Source: Methanospirillum lacunae (lineage in GTDB: Archaea > Halobacteriota > Methanomicrobia > Methanomicrobiales > Methanospirillaceae). Taken from it: a stretch of DNA of 64,000 nucleotides. How positions within the stretch are numbered: the first letter of the stretch is position 1; each line of letters starts with the position of its first letter. The notes below the pieces were generated by a model, which did no database searches, had not been told where the DNA came from, and saw nothing but the letters and a program-made list of their open reading frames with translations. Made by a program: the position numbers and the translations under genes. Shown piece after piece: positions 54,387-63,198 of this stretch. The stretch is taken from the NCBI RefSeq assembly GCF_046195335.1, contig NZ_CP176093.1. One strand, written 5' to 3'.

Positions 54387-57209
54387 ATGACCGAACAATA
54401 TCAATCAGTGATCAGTGCTGTAGATACCCAGTCGCTCCAGACAATTATCGATTCAATACCCATAGGGACCCTTATTATAGGGAAGCAGGGGGTTTTTATC
54501 GATTGTAACAAAGAAACACTCCGGATATTTGATGCTTCAGACCGGAATGAGATCATCGGAAAACAACCGAGTATATTGTCACCCTTAAAACAAAAAAACG
54601 GATCTGATACTGCCTTTGAGGTTGAGAGACTTATAAATAAAGCATTTTCGACAGGTTCAGTTTCATTTTACTGGGAACATATGACCCTGAAGATGAAGCA
54701 ATTTCCTGCAAGGGTTACTCTTAAACCAATTCTCTACAATGGAGAACAATGCCTGCTGACTACCGTTATTGATATGTCCAAGCAGGTACGGATTGAAGAA
54801 AATAAGGCCCTTATAAACCAGAACCCCTATGCTCTTCTTAAACTAAATCCAGATCTGACAATTGCTGAAGTTAACCCAGCTTTTACCAAGATATCAGGAT
54901 ATAGATGGGAAGACTGGATTGGTAAAACCCTGGCTGATTTTAAAACTATCAAAAGGGAAGGTCTGACAGTCGAAGATGCTGTGAAATCAAAATCAATTGT
55001 ATCAGGCACGGTTGTAGTAGATTTCCCCACCGGTATCAAAAATATGGAATATTCGTATATTCCGGTCTTTGATTCTGAAGGAAATCTTATTATAATTTAT
55101 GATATCTTTGCTGATCTTACCGAACTTGTCCAAAGGATCAACGAATCTGATGCCCTGGTTAAAGAAAATCCGGCTTCAATAATTACTATGGATACTCAGG
55201 GAAATATTCTTGCAGTTAATCCATCTTTCCTGGATCTGTGTAAGTTACCTGAAAAACAGTTACTCTCTATGAAAATACAGGAGTTTAATATCACCAAACG
55301 TGAAGGACAGTCTTTTGGTGATGTTCTCACCTTAAAGAAGCCGGGGAAAGGAAGACTGGTTGTGGACTTTGGATGGGCAGTGAAGACACTTGATTTTACG
55401 TATATTCCCATTATTGATGTAAATGGTAATGTTGTCAACGTAGTAGCAATGTACATCGACATATCCGAACAGGTTGCATATATCGATGAGATCCAGACGT
55501 TTATCCAAGAAAATCCGAATGCAATCCTGATGGTGGATACAGATCAGCATATTAGAGACAACAATCCGGCATTCGAGAAGATATTGGGATACACCCATGA
55601 AGAGAGTCTCAAAATGAAACTCAGCGACATCAATGTCACTGAGCGGGTAGGTCCAACTATCAGAGAGGCACTAGAAACCAAAAAAGCTGCACGAGGAAGA
55701 ATGGTTGTAGATTCTCCAAAAGGAGTCAAAAATCTGGACTATGTCTACATTCCAATTACGAATCAAAAAGGAGATGTAATTCGGTTTATCGAAATATTTT
55801 CTGATATGACAGAGATCAGATCGCTCCTCTCATATCTAGAACGATCGGTTGAACTGGTACAGCAGAATATCAGGTCGCTTGCCAATGGAAATACAACATT
55901 TAGTGTGGAGATCCTGGAAGCAGATGAACATTCTGCACAGGCAAGGGAGCAGTTTGTTAAAATTGGACAGGCAGTAGAGACAGCACGTCAGGCAATAACA
56001 AGTCTGGTTTCTGATTCCGATGCCATTGCAAAGGCAGCGATAGCTGGAAATATCCAGTACAGGTCCGATCCTTCAATTCATGAAGGGGATTACCGTACTA
56101 TCATAGAGGGTATGAACCAGACCCTTGATTCAATAACCGCTCCGGTCTATGAATCGATGAAGATCGCTGAAGCATATGCAAATTATAACTTTGCAATACG
56201 GTTTGATCAGAAGATAGAGGTAAAAGGCGAATGGATACAATTCCGTAATGCACTGAACAATATTGGTATAAAAGTTTCAGAGGCAGTATCTCTCATTAAT
56301 AAGAATATCTCTGATCTGGCAACACGAGCCGAACAGGCGAATGTGAGTATAGAAGAGGTCATAACCGGAGCACAGCAGATTGCAACCAATACAGGAAAAG
56401 TCAGTCAAAACTCAGAACAAGGAGGTGATGGAATCTCACAGGTGCTTCGTGCGATGGAGGATCTCAATGAAACTGTCGGGGCAGTATCAAGGAAGGCCGA
56501 ATCAGTTTCAGTCTCTTCAAATCAGGCAAACGAATTGGCAAAAGGTGGTATTACTCTCGCTCACCGGTCTGAAAAAGCCATGGGTGATATCACACTCTCA
56601 ACTGAGGAGGTCGATTCGATTGTTTCTGGAATCAACTCAGAGATGGATGAGATCGGAAAGATCGTCAGATTAATATCTGATATCGCCAGCCAGACCAATC
56701 TCCTTGCTCTTAATGCAGCCATAGAGGCAGCACGGGCCGGGGATGCAGGGAGAGGATTTGCAGTTGTAGCTTCTGAAGTAAAATCCCTCGCTCTCGATTC
56801 ACGCAAATCAGCAGAGACCATAGATGATATCATTACAAAACTTCAGGCCCGGGCAAAGCAGGCAACAGAAGCGATGGAAAAATCCACAACTGCCGTAATG
56901 GAGGGAAGCAATGCTTTGGAAGAGACCCTTACTGCCTTTAACAGGATTGCAGATACTATCGGTGAGATAAACAACAATACAGTTGAAGTGGCTTCTGCAT
57001 CAGAGGAGCAGGCAGCATCGGTAGAGGAAGTGACCGCAAGCATTCAGGAAGTTGCCAACCTGATCCAGAACACCTCACAGGAGGCGGGTGATGCTGCAGC
57101 AGCATCTCAAGAGGCAAGTGCCTCAATTGATGAAATCGGACAGATCATGTCAGGTGTAGTTGGAATCGTCGAAAATGTATCAGGTGAGATGGCAAAGTTT
57201 AAAATTTGA
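54387..57209 (+). CDS. soluble methyl-accepting chemotaxis protein with tandem PAS domains
   Basis: 940 residues from ATG 54387, chosen for GGGAGG seven bases upstream. Four PAS domains lie at roughly 15-120, 140-245, 255-360 and 375-480; units 2-4 share the ending VVDFPTGIKN...YIPVFD-like pattern and look like internal duplications. A HAMP-like linker precedes the signalling domain, whose tip reads IASQTNLLALNAAIEAARAG and FAVVASEVKSLA. No transmembrane segment is seen, so it senses a cytoplasmic signal (heme, flavin or a small molecule). No Che genes are nearby. Confidence 0.88.
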   Translation: MTEQYQSVISAVDTQSLQTIIDSIPIGTLIIGKQGVFIDCNKETLRIFDASDRNEIIGKQPSILSPLKQKNGSDTAFEVERLINKAFSTGSVSFYWEHMTLKMKQFPARVTLKPILYNGEQCLLTTVIDMSKQVRIEENKALINQNPYALLKLNPDLTIAEVNPAFTKISGYRWEDWIGKTLADFKTIKREGLTVEDAVKSKSIVSGTVVVDFPTGIKNMEYSYIPVFDSEGNLIIIYDIFADLTELVQRINESDALVKENPASIITMDTQGNILAVNPSFLDLCKLPEKQLLSMKIQEFNITKREGQSFGDVLTLKKPGKGRLVVDFGWAVKTLDFTYIPIIDVNGNVVNVVAMYIDISEQVAYIDEIQTFIQENPNAILMVDTDQHIRDNNPAFEKILGYTHEESLKMKLSDINVTERVGPTIREALETKKAARGRMVVDSPKGVKNLDYVYIPITNQKGDVIRFIEIFSDMTEIRSLLSYLERSVELVQQNIRSLANGNTTFSVEILEADEHSAQAREQFVKIGQAVETARQAITSLVSDSDAIAKAAIAGNIQYRSDPSIHEGDYRTIIEGMNQTLDSITAPVYESMKIAEAYANYNFAIRFDQKIEVKGEWIQFRNALNNIGIKVSEAVSLINKNISDLATRAEQANVSIEEVITGAQQIATNTGKVSQNSEQGGDGISQVLRAMEDLNETVGAVSRKAESVSVSSNQANELAKGGITLAHRSEKAMGDITLSTEEVDSIVSGINSEMDEIGKIVRLISDIASQTNLLALNAAIEAARAGDAGRGFAVVASEVKSLALDSRKSAETIDDIITKLQARAKQATEAMEKSTTAVMEGSNALEETLTAFNRIADTIGEINNNTVEVASASEEQAASVEEVTASIQEVANLIQNTSQEAGDAAAASQEASASIDEIGQIMSGVVGIVENVSGEMAKFKI

Positions 57210-57239
57210 TAAAAACTGACATCCGGCAGTTTATCCAGT

Positions 57240-57261
57240 CAGGGTCAGTTTAATTACCCTG
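57240..57261. terminator. hairpin after the chemoreceptor gene
   Basis: CAGGGT (57240-57245) and ACCCTG (57256-57261) form a 6-bp stem with a 10-base loop, 30 bp after the stop. A wider AACTGAC/GTCAGTT pairing is also possible. T-rich sequence follows at about 57291. Confidence 0.35.
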
Positions 57262-57322
57262 CCAAAAATGCCCTTACAACCCGAAATTCCATTTTTTTTC
57301 AGCGTAATAAGATAAGCCCATA

Positions 57323-58099
57323 TTATATGGTCCCCTCCTCTTTCCTACATTCGATTGTCACAGGTGAAAGATTGAATCTTTTCAGGATCATGTTAGCGGT
57401 CATGCAATCCTCCTGAAGATGAGCGATAACTCTCCTCCTGAAAAAGGGGTTTTCAGGATCACGAACCATGATAATTATTACCGGATATGATATTCTGATA
57501 CCGATTACATTCTGATGAGCCTGCCAATGCCTTCTACTGTGCTCGTTCAGACCATCACTAATGAGTTCAAATACTTCGGGAGGACAGCGGTCAGTTCCGA
57601 TATCGATGGCGTCAGCGATACGAAAGAGTGCAGTTATAAGCGAAATGCGGACATTCGATGATCTCTCCCGTATTGCTGTAAGGTCAGTATGGGTATCATG
57701 ATATCTGATGATTATTCCAAGGAGAGATAGTTCTGATGACTGGATGTGACGTTGAATTGTAGGGTCCCGATCTATCATATCCAGCGAGAGTTCAGTATGC
57801 ATTCCACGATCATAGATTGAGAGAGGATGAAGATACCCAAGGTCATGAAGCCATGCCGCAAGATAAAGCAGAAAAACCTCTGCCTGATTAATCTGGAGAT
57901 CTGGTACTTCTGTCAGGCAATTGATTGTGTGGATGATTGAAAGTGAGTGTTTGACTCCATGTGACTGATATACAGGCAGACCACGGGGAATGAACGGGAG
58001 AAGACGCGACGCATATTCTTCAATCTGTTCAATCCTGTCAAGCATCCCAGGATGAAAAACTAAGGGCTGATATCGTCTTCTCTCGTCTGGTTGTGTCAT
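57323..58099 (-). CDS. HD-domain phosphohydrolase
   Basis: 258 residues. HD motifs: the first His in QSHGVKHSLSIIHTINCL, the HD pair in AAWLHDLGYLH, a further His in IIRYHDTHTDL and Asp in FRIADAIDIG. It likely hydrolyses a nucleotide or another phosphorylated compound. It starts 17 bp after the DUF364 gene at 58117-58965 and is in the same operon. No GGDEF or other signalling partner is adjacent. Confidence 0.82.
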   Translation of the reverse strand: MTQPDERRRYQPLVFHPGMLDRIEQIEEYASRLLPFIPRGLPVYQSHGVKHSLSIIHTINCLTEVPDLQINQAEVFLLYLAAWLHDLGYLHPLSIYDRGMHTELSLDMIDRDPTIQRHIQSSELSLLGIIIRYHDTHTDLTAIRERSSNVRISLITALFRIADAIDIGTDRCPPEVFELISDGLNEHSRRHWQAHQNVIGIRISYPVIIIMVRDPENPFFRRRVIAHLQEDCMTANMILKRFNLSPVTIECRKEEGTI

Positions 58100-58116
58100 A
58101 CCACTGGGCTGTTAAT

Positions 58117-58965
58117 TCAACAGGCCTTCCTGATCAGGATTTTTCGGGCAGATTTTCCAAAGAAATGGTACCCTGATCCGCCCTGCATGATAGTTGTAAG
58201 CAGACTGTCTGGATCAGTTACAATATCTCCTCCGATAGCAGTCACCCCCATCTCAAAGAAAAGATCGGGAATCATGCTAATGGTTGGTCCCCCTATGATA
58301 ACCTGAACTCCTTTGGGGATCCGGGAGAGGAGATCTTCAGTAGTCCCGGTTACCATTGTCGCTCCTGTCATCACTACGCATCCTGCCTCTGCAAGAGCAG
58401 CATCCTGCATTTCTGGAGGAACAAAGAATGGAAGTTCATCATCGCGAAGTGCATTCCGGTTGAGTTCAAAGATCCGGTAGGAAGCTCCCCGTTGCTTGAG
58501 TCGGTGAATCACGGGCCAGAGTGCCCCTACAACCACAACAGGTTTTTTAGGATCGATTTCATCGACAATATCAAAAGCATCAGTATCATCCTCAATGCAA
58601 TAGGTTCCTTTGGGACATATGTCAAAATACCAGGCAGAGAGGGCGTTGACGATACTAATGAGCACGGCTCTGACCAGAGGTGCAGGAGATGAGATATGAT
58701 CCAGAACCTTGTCTAGTGATACACCCTGCATATTTCCGCAATAGGGCATTGCACTTGCGGCTATGGTGCAGCAGACGGATTCAGGGATGAGATCAACTGG
58801 TGTGAAACAGATTCCTCCGTATCCATTGCTTAGTTTCACTCCGGTGAAAAAAACCCCGACTACAACACTCTCAATTGTAATCGATTCCAGGGGTTCAGGC
58901 AGTCTGTCCCGAAGCAGTGCAATGGTATCGTTCAGGATCTGATCAGGCTTTGGTGCTTTTGTCAT
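58117..58965 (-). CDS. DUF364 (putative heavy-metal chelation) protein with DUF4213 N-terminal domain
   Basis: 282 residues. The N-terminal half reads VVVGVFFTGVKLSNGYGGIC and CCTIAASAMPYCGNMQG; the C-terminal half reads LAEAGCVVMTGATMVTGTTE and VIIGGPTISMIPDLFFEMGV; the end QGGSGYHFFGKSARKILI matches the paralog at 38000-38911. It is the first gene of an operon with the HD-domain protein. FmdE and a methyltransferase are close by. Confidence 0.87.
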   Translation of the reverse strand: MTKAPKPDQILNDTIALLRDRLPEPLESITIESVVVGVFFTGVKLSNGYGGICFTPVDLIPESVCCTIAASAMPYCGNMQGVSLDKVLDHISSPAPLVRAVLISIVNALSAWYFDICPKGTYCIEDDTDAFDIVDEIDPKKPVVVVGALWPVIHRLKQRGASYRIFELNRNALRDDELPFFVPPEMQDAALAEAGCVVMTGATMVTGTTEDLLSRIPKGVQVIIGGPTISMIPDLFFEMGVTAIGGDIVTDPDSLLTTIMQGGSGYHFFGKSARKILIRKAC

Positions 58966-59164
58966 GGTACCTGTATCTTCATGGAATGTAAAAATAAAAT
59001 ACGCGAATATTTGTCTTGATCAAAGTAATTTTAGATTACATTCATGTAATTATTTGCATATCTTATTTAACAATCCTGATTATAGTTGTATGCAACAACT
59101 CTGAAATATCACGAACGACTGCGGTTATTGCTGACCGTAGCATGACACCCTGGATGTATATATT

Positions 59165-60010
59165 ATGATAGATGTTACCACAATAGACTGGAACGAAGCC
59201 TGGAAAAAACCTGAAGAGGGAGAGAAGGGTAAAAAAATATTTATCAGCTGTGCAGACCGGTGGTCTGAAAAAGAACGATGTGACCGGTTCAACAAAACAG
59301 CAAGGGAGAATGATTGGCAGGCTTCCCGTGCACGAATAAACGCAATGAATATTTCTCCTGATTCACGGGTGCTGGATGTGGGTTCAGGACCAGGGACTCT
59401 CACAATTCCCCTGGCTGGGCTTGTCAAAGAGGTTACGGCCGTTGAACCGTCTGTGTTTATGCGAGAGTGTCTTGTTGCAAATATTGCTGAGGATAATCTG
59501 AAAAACGTAGTTATCGTCCCCAAGAAGTGGGAAGATGTGGATACTTCCAGGGATCTTAAAGGGCCGTATGATGTTGTTATTGCATCCTACTCCCTTGGGT
59601 TTCCTGACCTTCGGGAAGGTCTCCAGAAGATGGATCAGATCTCCTGCGGTTTTGTTTATATCTTCTGGTTTGCAGATATGCTCTCTCCATGGCAGAAGAA
59701 TTACGGGGATATCTGGGAGGCCCTATATGGAATTCCATTCAAAAAATACCAGAAACCAAATATCGTATTTAACCTGCTTCACCAGATGGGCATTTATGCT
59801 AATGTAGAGGTAACTAAAGAAATTCATCAGCAGAGGTTTGCATCACTGGATGAAGCAGTCAGCGATCAGGGAGCGGGCCTCAACCTTGAAACTCAAGAGC
59901 AATACACTGTACTCAGAGAATATCTGGAGAAGAAATTGCTGTATCAGGATGGTCAGTACACGATGAGCAGTGTCTCTCCAAGGGCAATGATCTGGTGGAA
60001 AAAGGATTGA
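59165..60010 (+). CDS. class I SAM-dependent methyltransferase
   Basis: 281 residues. Motif I is RVLDVGSGPGTLTIPLAGLV, then VTAVEPSVFM. The second half (FVYIFWFADMLSPWQKNYGD, SPRAMIWWKKD) resembles the protein at 30559-31428, and both have a long N-terminal segment before motif I (RWSEKERCDRFNKTARENDW). It converges with the FmdE gene. The substrate is unknown. Confidence 0.84.
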   Translation: MIDVTTIDWNEAWKKPEEGEKGKKIFISCADRWSEKERCDRFNKTARENDWQASRARINAMNISPDSRVLDVGSGPGTLTIPLAGLVKEVTAVEPSVFMRECLVANIAEDNLKNVVIVPKKWEDVDTSRDLKGPYDVVIASYSLGFPDLREGLQKMDQISCGFVYIFWFADMLSPWQKNYGDIWEALYGIPFKKYQKPNIVFNLLHQMGIYANVEVTKEIHQQRFASLDEAVSDQGAGLNLETQEQYTVLREYLEKKLLYQDGQYTMSSVSPRAMIWWKKD

Positions 60011-60016
60011 TTATGA

Positions 60017-60568
60017 TCAGATGATCGTGTAATACGATCCCTGGGCACAATTTTTACAAACCGCTTTTCCTTCGATAATAATCTCTTTACTATCCATAAT
60101 CCCCTCACCACACCGGCTACAGACATCTTTGTGTGTTGGAAATCCTGGCAGATCTTCTTTTGGGATATCTACATGAACTTTTTGAATTTTAAATATCTCT
60201 TCTTCAGGAGCATTACAGATCATCTTTGCAACCTCTTTCATATCTTTAGGCTGGTCAGAGTTTTTAGGAAGAGCGGAAACCCGGACCGCCTTTCCGGTTT
60301 GAGTATTAATGAATGTAGCTGCAAATTTTCCATAGTTCATAAATTTTAAAGAACGGTGACCCAGGGACACCCCGGTAATCGCCTGAATTGCATCGGTTGC
60401 ACACCGGTCAATCTCAACATAGACAATAAGATCCTGAGTTTTCAAAAGGGGGTCCATGTCAAGTTCCCGCATCCCAGCTATGGTCATCCTGGTTCCCATA
60501 ACAATTCCTGGACAGATTTCTCCGTGAAATTCCTTGGCTTTCTGTAAGAGGATATCGATAGTGCTCAT
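60017..60568 (-). CDS. FmdE-family protein with C-terminal zinc ribbon
   Basis: 183 residues. The FmdE domain has FHGEICPGIVMGTRMTIAGM, then VEIDRCATDAIQAITGVSLG and INTQTGKAVRV. A C-terminal zinc ribbon follows (CSRCGEGIMDSKEIIIEGKA, CKNCAQG). FmdE proteins were first seen with molybdenum formylmethanofuran dehydrogenase operons, but many, like this one, are encoded elsewhere near metal transporters and have no fixed role. It may bind zinc or another metal. Confidence 0.87.
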   Translation of the reverse strand: MSTIDILLQKAKEFHGEICPGIVMGTRMTIAGMRELDMDPLLKTQDLIVYVEIDRCATDAIQAITGVSLGHRSLKFMNYGKFAATFINTQTGKAVRVSALPKNSDQPKDMKEVAKMICNAPEEEIFKIQKVHVDIPKEDLPGFPTHKDVCSRCGEGIMDSKEIIIEGKAVCKNCAQGSYYTII

Positions 60569-61247
60569 ATTTTCAGTTAAGATATACTCCCTCTTTAAGT
60601 TAAATTCTTATCATTGTATTCTCAAACATTACTACTCCAAATAGCATAGTTCTTTAACTCCCATATGACGGGAAGATTCTGCCAGAGTGTAATTGTCACA
60701 GGAAATGTTTACACAATATAGCTTATTTTACATAAATGTCAAAGTCTTTTTATGCAATAATATCCAATACTTCTTTGCCGGAGTAAGAAGTTCTGTGCAT
60801 ATCAGGGTATGTTACAGGACTTCTATAAGCTGGAGAACAGGGCATTCATGTAATATGAAAACTCCAATCTGGTTGTAAACTGCTCATACGGTCAAACCTA
60901 ACGAGTGTCTGCACCACTCTTTCCAGACGGAAAGAGCTCCTTCGGCGATTAGTTGAGAATCATCCTTCAGAGATTCTTGAAGACAGAACATGCCATTCCG
61001 CCTGTCTCCACCAGATATCCAACGGTAGGCAGATGGAAAACCAACCACACAAATCCCGCAAATCAACTGGTTTCCTCAATATCCCTCGGGGTAACCGGTT
61101 TTCATCGATCTGATCCAGTACATGAGGGATGAGAGGGGCCGGATGACAACATCTTTATCCAGCGGTCATTGATCGAACTTGTCTCATCACAACCGGCTCC
61201 TCTCACTTTGCGGGATTCGAAATGAGTTATTCTGTATGAGAAAAAAG
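60569..61247. other. intergenic region, no gene recognised
   Basis: About 680 bp. Short frames exist on both strands, including a 60-codon minus-strand frame at 60884-61066, but none has a clear start, ribosome binding site or recognisable motif. It may be a decayed gene. Confidence 0.45.
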
Positions 61248-62942
61248 TTATTGAACAGTAATATATCCGGTTTTTTTCAGTAACCCACTCCTACTTCCAC
61301 TGGTGATCTTTAGTGTCACTGCATATTTACCCTTGTTCTGATACACATGCCGGGGGTTTTTTAGTATTGAATAACTCCCATCGCCAAAATTCCAGTTCCA
61401 CCCGGTCACTTCTGCCGATGATGTATCCATAAACTGAACTGGAAGTGGCGAGTTTCCAGATCGTGGAGCTGCGGTGAATGAAACAATCAGATCGTCGTTA
61501 TCTACGGGGTCCGTACTCCCGCCACCAGAAGCTGCTTCTACTGCATTTGCAGCATTTAGCCTTCCATTACTTACAACTTTGCCCTTCAGCGAACTGATTG
61601 CATCTGCGCTATTCAGGATTTTTGCCTTTATTTCAGTGTTGGAGAGTGAAGAGTTGACAGCAGATATAAGGGCCGCAACTCCGGAGACATAGGGTGTAGC
61701 CATCGACGTCCCTGAAAGATATGCATACAGGTCATCTTTGTATGTACTTCTTATCTTAACGCCAGGGGCAGCAATATCTACAGATATGGCGCCATAATTG
61801 GAGAAAGTAGCAAGGTTGTCATTATAATCTGTGGCTGCGACCGCGATGATATTTGAACTATTATAAGATGCGGGATAGAGGGGAGTTGTTTCGATATCTT
61901 CAGCATCATTTCCTGCTGCACAAACAACTACTGCTGAAGAAGCATCTATTGCTTCTTTTAGAGATCGTGATACACCGGATCCTCCCCATGAGTTTGAAAT
62001 TACTTTCGCTCCCATCTTGTCTGCATACAGGATTGCAGATATCGCATCTGATGTATAGCCACTTCCTGTTGAATTCAGGAACTTGAGAGGCATGGTCTTT
62101 GCCTTCCAGTTCACCCCGGCCACGCCGACATTGTTGTTTCCCACCGCTGCAATGATACCGGCACAATGAGTTCCATGTCCGTTATCATCCATGGGATCAT
62201 TGGTGTTGCTATAAAAGTTCCAGCCCCGCACATCATCGATGTAGCCATTACCATCATCATCAATTCCATTCCCAGCAATCTCGCCGGAATTGGTCCAGAT
62301 ATTAGCCGCAAGGTCTTCATGCGTATAGTCAACCCCGGTATCCACAACGGCTATGACAACTGATGATCCTGTTGTGGTATTCCAGGCAACAGGAGCATCA
62401 ATGTCCGCACCTACTGTTCCATAAAATGGGGACTGTCCAGTGTTATGAAGACCCCACTGGAGAGAATATCCCGGATCATCAGGAGTCACTGATGATGAGC
62501 CAGAATTGCTCACAGAACTGCTTACCGAATCAGCAGACTCATCTGGTGATAAGGAGATGAGGTGATCAGCCTCTGCATAGAGCACATCGGGTTGCTGTGC
62601 ATACTCTGATATGGCTTCTTCAGCGCTCTGACTGTCAGGAGGTCTGATGATCTGCATTCCAGATATTCCCATTGAAGAAAAGTCTGCCATCACTGTACCT
62701 CCTACCTTTTTGTTCGTGTTTTCCATGAATGAGTTCAGAGTATCATCAGGTCCCCTGGCATCCGGCTTGTACCTGACAATGATCCGATCTTCAGCATACT
62801 GGGGCAAGACCTGCAGGCTCTTTCCAGAGTCTGCACTCTTCTCTCGATAATTCAGACTGTCTGCAGAAACAGTGACAACAGCACAAATGAAGAGCAATAT
62901 GACAATTCCATAATAAATATTGAAATAAAACAGACGATTCAT
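61248..62942 (-). CDS. secreted subtilisin-family serine protease with PKD domain
   Basis: 564 residues from ATG 62942, followed by an N-terminal signal or anchor (YYGIVILLFICAVVTVSADS). A propeptide-like region (VLPQYAEDRIIVRYKPDARG) precedes the S8 domain. Catalytic residues: Asp in VVDTGVDYTHEDL, His in DNGHGTHCAGIIAAVG, Ser in LSGTSMATPYVSGVAAL; the oxyanion Asn lies in VCAAGNDAED. The last ~75 residues are a PKD domain (WNWNFGDGSYSILKNPRHVY). It likely degrades or processes cell-surface or external proteins. Confidence 0.92.
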   Translation of the reverse strand: MNRLFYFNIYYGIVILLFICAVVTVSADSLNYREKSADSGKSLQVLPQYAEDRIIVRYKPDARGPDDTLNSFMENTNKKVGGTVMADFSSMGISGMQIIRPPDSQSAEEAISEYAQQPDVLYAEADHLISLSPDESADSVSSSVSNSGSSSVTPDDPGYSLQWGLHNTGQSPFYGTVGADIDAPVAWNTTTGSSVVIAVVDTGVDYTHEDLAANIWTNSGEIAGNGIDDDGNGYIDDVRGWNFYSNTNDPMDDNGHGTHCAGIIAAVGNNNVGVAGVNWKAKTMPLKFLNSTGSGYTSDAISAILYADKMGAKVISNSWGGSGVSRSLKEAIDASSAVVVCAAGNDAEDIETTPLYPASYNSSNIIAVAATDYNDNLATFSNYGAISVDIAAPGVKIRSTYKDDLYAYLSGTSMATPYVSGVAALISAVNSSLSNTEIKAKILNSADAISSLKGKVVSNGRLNAANAVEAASGGGSTDPVDNDDLIVSFTAAPRSGNSPLPVQFMDTSSAEVTGWNWNFGDGSYSILKNPRHVYQNKGKYAVTLKITSGSRSGLLKKTGYITVQ

Positions 62943-63198
62943 GATGATCCAACCTGATAACCCGGCCATGTTACATCTGCCGTGATTACATATTTACCAG
63001 TGCGCCTGTCGAAAACCACTGATAATCGAGTATTAATAAAATGTGGAACTGACTGGTTGGGCAATCAAACAATTATTAGACTGCATGTTTCAATGAGGCA
63101 TGATTCCTTCATTATCACCTGTCGAGCGGAAACACCACTTCAGTCAATAATTCATCTGGCCCGACAGATTCATTCATCCTCTATTCACATAGTAAAGC

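Noticed and set aside
60884..61066. 60-codon minus-strand ORF
   Set aside because: TTG start directly after a stop, no ribosome binding site and no recognisable family. It may be a decayed gene, but I cannot support a call.
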